The translations under genes were made by a program, and so were the position numbers. Of a stretch of DNA of 47,822 nt, positions 41,961 through 47,822 are shown one piece after another (the stretch's first letter is position 1; each line of letters begins with the position of its first letter). This DNA comes from Chara braunii (lineage: Eukaryota; Streptophyta; Charophyceae; Charales; Characeae). Under the pieces are notes generated by a model. The model was given only the letters and a program-made list of their open reading frames with translations. It did no database searches and was not told where the DNA came from. The stretch spans positions 256,680 through 304,501 of the forward strand of contig BFEA01000974.1 in NCBI GenBank assembly GCA_003427395.1, in the 5' to 3' direction.

Positions 41961-43568
41961 CTCTTTTGTCGACTTCCCTTGCCGAGGCCAACTGCCTTAA
42001 CTTTCACTAAGGAAGCGAGGTTGCGACCCTCAGCACTATCCTCACTTCCAAACTGTGTCTCGTCCACTAAGTCAATATAATCGTCGATCTCGGTTTGATT
42101 CCCATCGAAATCAACCATCATCCATCAACTACCTTTCTTTTTCCACTCTTATGGACTCTTCTTCTTTCTTCCATCCGTAGAGGGTTGTTGGGCTCCTCCT
42201 AGCCTAGCCTCTAAGTCTAGGGCCTTCTTGCTGAAGGAGTGCGGAGTGTGATATTCGATGGTCGCCTCACTGACCAGCAAGTTTTATCATTTGTGGGAAG
42301 ACATCTTAAGACCATGGTTATTAGGACCTGCAGATTGTAGCGTACGCCGGGGACAACAATGAGACGCGCCACGACAGAGGTAAGTTCACGTGCGGAGTTA
42401 TATGTTTTAGTATTAAGTCGGGTCAACGCGTCAGTGGCATGTTGGGCCTGCTGAGGGTTGTGCCATCGCATTTGTACCACCTCCATAAAGCTCTCTAAAG
42501 TATGGGTCTTAGCCCAATCATCCATACGCCTGCCAAACCCCTTCGAGGCTATTAGTCCATCTAGCCATCGCGTTGCCGATCCCTCAAGATATGAGGCGGT
42601 AGTGATCACCTCTTCCGCTAACACCGTCCTCTTTGCCCTTACCCACACTGGCACCATTCTCAACCAAGTGTCGAGAGTCTCATCCTTCTTATCATCTGAG
42701 AAGGTTGAGGGTGGTTTCAGCAGAGTCTTGGGGTACCAAGGCTGTTGTTGTCCCACTGGTGGGACCGGCTGCTGTGTACCCTGAAGATGAAGAAGCACCA
42801 GTCTGCGCTGCTGCTGCTGATGTACCGCTTGGTGAACTGCTAAACTGAGAAGATGTGGGACCTGTCATCACCGGTGAAAAAATAAGTGATGGAAAAGCTG
42901 GACGTTGGAAACCAGCCCCTTCTGTTGGAGGTGTGAAAGCCCTTCCCATCCCCAGCGTGGCACTCAGTATCTGGTCAAGGGTATCTTGGATACCATCTAG
43001 TTTGCTGTCCATGTAAGCGTGCATGGACAGTAGACCTGCCTTGAGTATTCTACTTGTGTCATAAAGGACAGCATCGTCTATCAGCTTTGTCTGCCCTCCT
43101 ACTCTGTAGTCTAGCTTTTCCAGTTCTAATCTATGTTTCTCTTTCGGTAGCTTCTCTAAGCTCCTTCTCTAGCCGCAATCGGATCAACTCCACTTGCTGG
43201 AGTTCAATGGCCTCTCTAGTGTGTGGAGGTGGCGAGCTGTATTGTGAGCCCACCATTTGACTAGAAGAACTGCTTGATCCTACGCCACAGGATGTGGACT
43301 GCGAGCTGGTCGGCATACCTAACGTCTGCTGACCCGAAGAGGTCGTTGTAGCCATTGCTACTGCGCTAGCTGCTGTTGCCGCTAACCCTCATTCCGCAAC
43401 TGTTGTTGCCTGTCTAGCAGTCTCTAAATGTCGGGCCCTTGCCTCGACCCTGAACCTTCTCTCGTCCCCTGGTAGTAGAACCAAAAACACTACAGGTATC
43501 CTTCTTGTATCCTGCCGTGTTTGCCTTCTATCATCAATTGCGCCTTCACCACTATCTGAACCGCTCAT
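41935..43568 (-). pseudogene. Ty3/gypsy gag of the minus-strand element, broken
   Basis: It starts at 43568 with MSGSDSGEGAIDD and a basic region (DDRRQTRQDTRR), reaches an in-frame TGA after 59 codons (43389), and continues in the same frame as MATTTSSGQQTL...EAIELQQVELIRLRLEKELR to a TAG at 43133. A shifted frame has MHAYMDSKLDGIQDTLDQIL (43024). Another has the capsid core: PPSTFSDDKKDETLDTWLRM, EEVITTASYLEGSATRWLDG and SFMEVVQMRWHNPQQA (42760-42420), the usual gypsy Gag fold. A third carries SFSKKALDLEARLGGAQQPS and MVDFDGNQTEIDDYIDLVDE to ~41935. There is no CCHC knuckle and no pol behind it. At least two stops and three frameshifts. Confidence 0.8.
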
Positions 43569-43589
43569 CAGCTAAGCAGACACTGTCTG

Positions 43590-44696
43590 CACCAGTGCCC
43601 TCACTGGGGCCTACCATAGCATGTGTCTGACCGGGTTGAAAAATAAATAAAAATAAGTTAATATCCGGCAAGTCACCTAGGCTACCGTTCAAGCGGCATT
43701 AACAACATATACGCAGACTGAACACTGATCTACTCCTACTGTGACTCACAGCAACTTCGATGTGAACTGGCTATGCTAGAACACTACAGTTCTGTCTGCT
43801 AGGTGTTAGCAGTTTGTCAACCAACTAATCAAAATAAAAATAAATCATGTGAGCAGATGTATGCACAATGAAAATAGTTGTGTCTGTAGTTGAGCATCAA
43901 TTGGAATCTTCCTTCCCTTGTATCCAACGTACCTGTCCGCATCATCAAGCAATGGTGACTAAGGTGTGCATTAAGGGCCCACCCCTGTGCCCAGGAACTC
44001 GCTGAGGAATTATTTAACGTCACAGACATGACGACGACCACGACCAGTGTTCAGATCAGATCCCTGCCAGAAATATTTAAAGGTGGTCTGGTGAGCGTTT
44101 GCAAAGGACTGGTCAGTCCACGTCTCCTCTACTGGCGCAGAAAAGAGCTTCAAAGGACAAAGCAGCATGGCCTGCGTGTACTACTCCCATGGGTTGGCAT
44201 GGTGACCGTGACACGTGCTTCGACCAGGGCCCTTCAGACGCACCGCCCTCTCCTTCCAGATGTGCCACCGGGAAGAATGTCGTCTCTCAAGATAGAGCGC
44301 TCACAACTCCTTACTCAAAAGAGGACACTCGAGATTGGACTCACTTCCTCACGGTAAGAAGAGAGTGAGAGGGAAGATAAGGTAAGGGAACAACGTATGT
44401 GGAGATAGCTGCCCCCAACGACAATTTTTTCACCAATTGAGCCGACGTGCATTTCGATGACCGGTCATAGCCTCGGTACCACCCACAACGCAATGCAGTG
44501 CCACATCAGCCAAAATGCCACATCAGCATGCTCTCATCATCACACATACATCCACTGTTGCCACAGCCTTCCAGTGAACTCACCCCTCTACCTGGATGTC
44601 GCTTAATCAAGCCGGCGCCGAAGTGTCCTTACTGCTCAGAAGCATCGTCAGCGCACCAAGCAACAATGTCGCCAGTGCCAAGTAATGGCAATCTCG
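43590..44696 (-). other. Leader of the minus-strand retroelement
   Basis: 1.1 kb between PBS and the gag start. No frame with a recognisable domain. A motif TAAAAATAAAT-like A/T patch occurs at ~43645 and ~43835. Confidence 0.4.
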
Positions 44697-44713
44697 AACC
44701 AGCTCCGATACCA
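44697..44713 (-). other. Primer-binding site, initiator-Met type
   Basis: TGGTATCGGAGCTGGTT on the minus strand, 3 bp after the end of LTR B. It corresponds to the decayed site at 29160-29176. Confidence 0.88.
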
Positions 44714-44716
44714 AAT

Positions 44717-46690
44717 TGCAAGGAATATGAGCGAGAGCAACAGACAGAAAACCAAGTTGCAAAATCACACAGAAGTCCACAGAGTCATGTACCAAGCGGA
44801 GAGCTCAAATGCACCAAGATTCCATCCAAATAAGAGCGATACAATGAACGCGTGAGCCAATGTCCAAGCCCTCAGGCCACACCAACGCAGTATCCAATGT
44901 CGCTCCTACTGTATGGCGCCCAGCGCCCAGCCTACTCTACTCAGTCTAACTATCCTATCTACAGGTTCACTTCGCCGTCGAAGACCAATGTACATGACGT
45001 CAACACCAATGCTGACCTCCCACATACACCAGTTACGATCTCTCGTCTCCCCTCATCAGACCTTGTCCACCCACTCATGCGCCTCCTTCCCTGAAGACCA
45101 CAGTTGCCCATCACCTGCCTGCACCCCTGCAGCCTGGCTATGGCCGCTAAGCTCCCCGTGGCCCTGCAGCACCCCACTTCACCTCATAGCGCCCGCACAC
45201 GCCCCAGCCAGTAGCGCTAATGCAGACACTTGCACAGCGCCGCAGCAGCATGTCCGCATTGCCTGCATAGGCCAGAATTACCTTCCCCTGCCCGGCCTCC
45301 TCCCTATATGGGAGTAGCTGCCCTGCTGGGCTGCCTGGGCCTGGCTGAGGAAGTTTCTAGTAGCTTCCGGTTGGGCCCCAGTGTCTACGCCCAGGCCCAT
45401 TCCTCTATTTAAGGGCCTGGGCCTTCTTCTGCAATCAGACTCGCTTTCTTCCACAACTCACATGCATGTAAACAGGTAGCGCAGCAAACTGGCGACAAGC
45501 GCCCACTCAGAACTCAGAGATATGGTAACCAAGAACGCAGTTCAGATACAAGCTCACTTCAAACGGCTATGGCGCAATAGCGCCTGTACAACTCTCTGTT
45601 CATCGCCAACCCAACTCTGTTGTTCACACACACAGGATCACCCTGGATATCCCACACACGTCACACTGTACACCCACGCACACACACACGCTACACTCAT
45701 GTATCAGCTATGGCGTCTATGGCCGCTACTACCCCTATCGCTACGGCTAAGCTCTCCTTCTCGCCCACTTCGTCTTCGCGCATACTGCAGACCACCTCGC
45801 ACAAGTCGCTGTGGCAGCGCTTCCGCATGGCTTACGCAGGAAATGAATGAATGGCTGGGCACTGCCTCTTGATTTATACTTTTGCAGCTCGTTGGTCTGC
45901 CCCTTTCCCATGCCCCTGGTGCACACAGTCCCACACGGTACTTGCTTGACTGGACTGAGACTGACTGGAACTGGGTACCGCTGACTCAGCACCGGTGGAC
46001 TTCGCCACTTGCCCACTTGCCTCGGTCTACTGTGGGCAGTACCTGAGAGGCCACTTCCGGACCTTCCGGAAGACCGTGGACTTGGCCTTTCGGTACTGTA
46101 GCAGCTACGACCTTGACCCTTCAGGACTGTAGCAGCTACGACCTTGACCCTTCAGAGGAGCTACAGCTACGACTTCTAGAACTCACTAAGACTCCTATCC
46201 GACAGGTCTACGGATCGAACCCCTATATCCTACAGACCTACGACAACCTACCAACTGTGGGGAAAGACACAGGTCGTGGGTTCAACTCCTGGGGTCGACA
46301 CAGATACTGTACACAGGTAGGGTAGGGACTAGGGATCAAGCCCTGGGATCTGCATCAGCTACTGCAAAGGTGGAATCCGTTTCACTTCGGTTTGACACTT
46401 CCAGGATGTGTCCAGGCTCCAAGTGTTTGCCGTGTTTGCATTGGCCCGCGGGGCAGGTGTGACGACAATGCTGCGTTCTCATTGGCCCGCGGCCACTTCG
46501 CGATGTGTCGGCCTCACACTGCGTGTGCCCACGGCGCAACCGCCTGCATCCTGGGCTCAACTGCTTGACGCAGCTGCTGCTTCTGGAAAAAAGCCCAGGG
46601 AGATGCCAAGGTTGCACTTCAACCAGCTGGCGTGCAGCAACTGTCTGATACATATGTTGGCTAGGGCCCCATGAGGACACATTCCTCACA
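44717..46690 (-). mobile_element. LTR B (minus orientation), 1974 bp
   Basis: It has TG...CA ends (plus strand TGCAAGGAATATGAGC...ACATTCCTCACA) and is followed on the minus strand by the PBS. Its outer parts match LTR A at 29180-30249. The central ~950 bp (about 45434-46385) is absent from LTR A and contains a minus-strand TATAAAT. A repeated CTGTAGCAGCTACGACCTTG + ACCCTTCAG occurs at ~46097 and ~46127. No coding region is supported inside it. Confidence 0.8.
45872..45878 (-). promoter_or_regulatory. Candidate TATA box of LTR B
   Basis: TATAAAT on the minus strand in the context AAAAGTATAAATCAAGAGGC, oriented towards the PBS and gag as an LTR promoter should be. Confidence 0.5.
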
Positions 46691-47099
46691 TATTCCTTTT
46701 TTTTTGGTTTTTGCTGGGTTGTGTATGTCACCACCAATCACCATACTGGATGAGGAATCCGGCCGCAAAACACCATGAGTTCACCCACACAATGACCAGC
46801 AATCCACAAAGATTCACACCGCTAAGTACCAATGTATTTGCCCACGTTTTACATGCACCCATTAACGCCCAGCTCCAACAGATTTACGCTCCCAATACAC
46901 ATCCCCGTGAGCTACCAACAGTCCACCATCAGATCTGCGAGGAGGAGGAGGAGGAGGATGTACCAAGACGAAGGAAAGGGGAACAGGATGATGTACAAAG
47001 ACAACAAGGAGGAGCATTGGGGAAGAAATGGACAAGGAGGAAGAGGTGGATTGGAAGGAGGAAGAAGATAAGGAAGGGAAAAAAAAGAAATACACATCC
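46691..47099. other. Unassigned, purine-rich spacer
   Basis: No gene. GGAGGA/GAAGGA-rich low complexity from 46935 to 47090 creates charged frames on + and Pro/Ser-rich frames on -. Confidence 0.5.
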
Positions 47100-47103
47100 A
47101 AGT

Positions 47104-47263
47104 GTGATCGAAGCCACGACTACTCTGACTAGGATCGGCGGTGGCAGCAACTTCAATCAGAGAGCTGATCCAAGCTGCCGCCATGTCAGCAGTTTGGATC
47201 ACGTCTCTGATTGAAGCCACTGCCAAGTCCGATCCTATTCGGTATAGCCGTGGCTTCGATCAC
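47104..47263. mobile_element. MITE-like palindromic element with AAGT target duplication
   Basis: The two ends are GTGATCGAAGCCACG and CGTGGCTTCGATCAC. The inverted arms are ~75 bp each (47104-47178 and 47189-47263) and share CTAGGATCGG/CCGATCCTA, TGGCA/TGCCA, CTTCAATCAGAGA/TCTCTGATTGAAG and GATCCAA/TTTGGATC. AAGT occurs on both sides (47100-47103 and 47264-47267), consistent with a 4-bp target-site duplication. There is no coding content. Its superfamily cannot be told from this alone. Confidence 0.8.
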
Positions 47264-47734
47264 AAGTTTATCTTTATCTGTATTTTCTCTTTTTCCTTAT
47301 ATATATTATATACCTGTTTTTTGTTTTTTTTTTTCAACCCCACTTCGTCGTTGCAGTGCTCCTCTTCCTGCTCATCTTCTTCCTCGTCCTAGTCCTCCTC
47401 TTCCTTCTCCTCCTCCTTGTGGCATCACGTGTTTTGTACTTCTCCCTTCGTATCAATTCATCCTCTTCGTCTTCCTCCTTCATCCTCCTGATGACCATCT
47501 TCCCTCGTCCTCATCATTGTCTTCCTCCTCCTCCTCCTCATCATCATCATCCTCTTGATCGCCCTGTTATTCGTCCTCCACGTCGTATATGAAGGCCATC
47601 TGATCGTTGCAGCAGAGCTGTTATCCAAGCACCTGCCACGGTACATTGAAGCTGACGTGGCCGCAGCATGCCTCGTTACTTTCCGAGATTACAACCACTA
47701 AGCCAAGTTATGAAACAGAGGGTGGAGAAAAAGC

Positions 47735-47736
<2 letters not shown>
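47264..47736. other. Pyrimidine-rich low-complexity spacer
   Basis: CTTCCTC/TCCTCC runs between 47340 and 47560 make Leu/Ser-rich frames. No gene recognised. Confidence 0.6.

Positions 47737-47822
<86 letters not shown>
47737..47822. repeat. (GA)n microsatellite at window end
   Basis: 86 bp of perfect GA, cut by the window edge; the true length is unknown. Confidence 0.95.

Noticed and set aside
47211-47558. 115-codon Ser/Pro-rich frame
   Set aside because: Pyrimidine-rich low-complexity sequence translated into homopolymer-like protein.

Overview
This window looks like a repeat-dominated stretch of a plant-lineage (streptophyte) nuclear genome. I found no convincing host gene, rRNA, tRNA gene or CRISPR array. 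The evidence for a plant-type nucleus is: a Ty3/gypsy element with a chromodomain-like C-terminus; several primer-binding sites of the initiator-Met type (TGGTATC-GAGCTGGTT); long GA/CT microsatellites; satellite DNA; and a MITE-like foldback. The Gag N-terminus on the minus strand at 43568 (begins MSGSDSGEGAIDD) and the E/K-rich Gag at 40980 resemble retroelement proteins I associate with the charophyte alga Chara braunii. That is recollection, not a search.

Layout. (1) 1-8150: copy A of a large unrecognised element: a long 5' repeat (to ~4310), a primer-site-like block, an array of about 60-bp hairpin units (4683-5934), an internal region, and an end block (7722-8150). (2) 8285-11350: a fragment of a gypsy LTR, a ~53-bp G-rich minisatellite and a ~172-bp dimeric satellite. 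(3) 11355-16600: copy D, with the same kind of long 5' repeat (to 14515) followed by a different hairpin-dense stretch with a TATA box and tRNA-like B boxes. (4) 18080-25442: an orphan end block, then copies B (+) and C (-) arranged tail to tail, giving a ~6.7-kb inverted repeat with ~3.1-3.3-kb arms. The long 5' repeat of copy C continues to ~28300. (5) 29160-30249: LTR and PBS of a minus-strand retroelement. (6) 32752-39954: a nearly complete 7.2-kb Ty3/gypsy element on the minus strand, with two LTRs, PBS, polypurine tract and a broken pol. (7) 40432-46690: two retroelement 5' halves facing each other (LTR-PBS-gag on + against gag-PBS-LTR on -). (8) 47104-47263: a MITE-like palindrome with a 4-bp duplication, then a GA microsatellite running off the window.

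The most interesting signal is the hairpin-array element (copies A, B, C, and a relative D). In copy A each unit is a hairpin whose basal stem differs from unit to unit but stays paired, while the apical part is constant (CCCTA-GGGT-TAGGG). In copies B and C the array sits at the homologous place, but the constant apical part is different (CCA-TAAGAT-TGG). Pairing-preserving changes occur between units and between copies. This is what a selected RNA/DNA structure would look like, although a template-switch mutation process could also produce it. The element has no recognisable protein and no TG...CA LTR ends, so how it moves is unknown.

All retroelement reading frames here are broken. The calls rest on reading motifs and repeats by eye; identities and boundaries are approximate unless given as exact stems, TSDs or primer sites.
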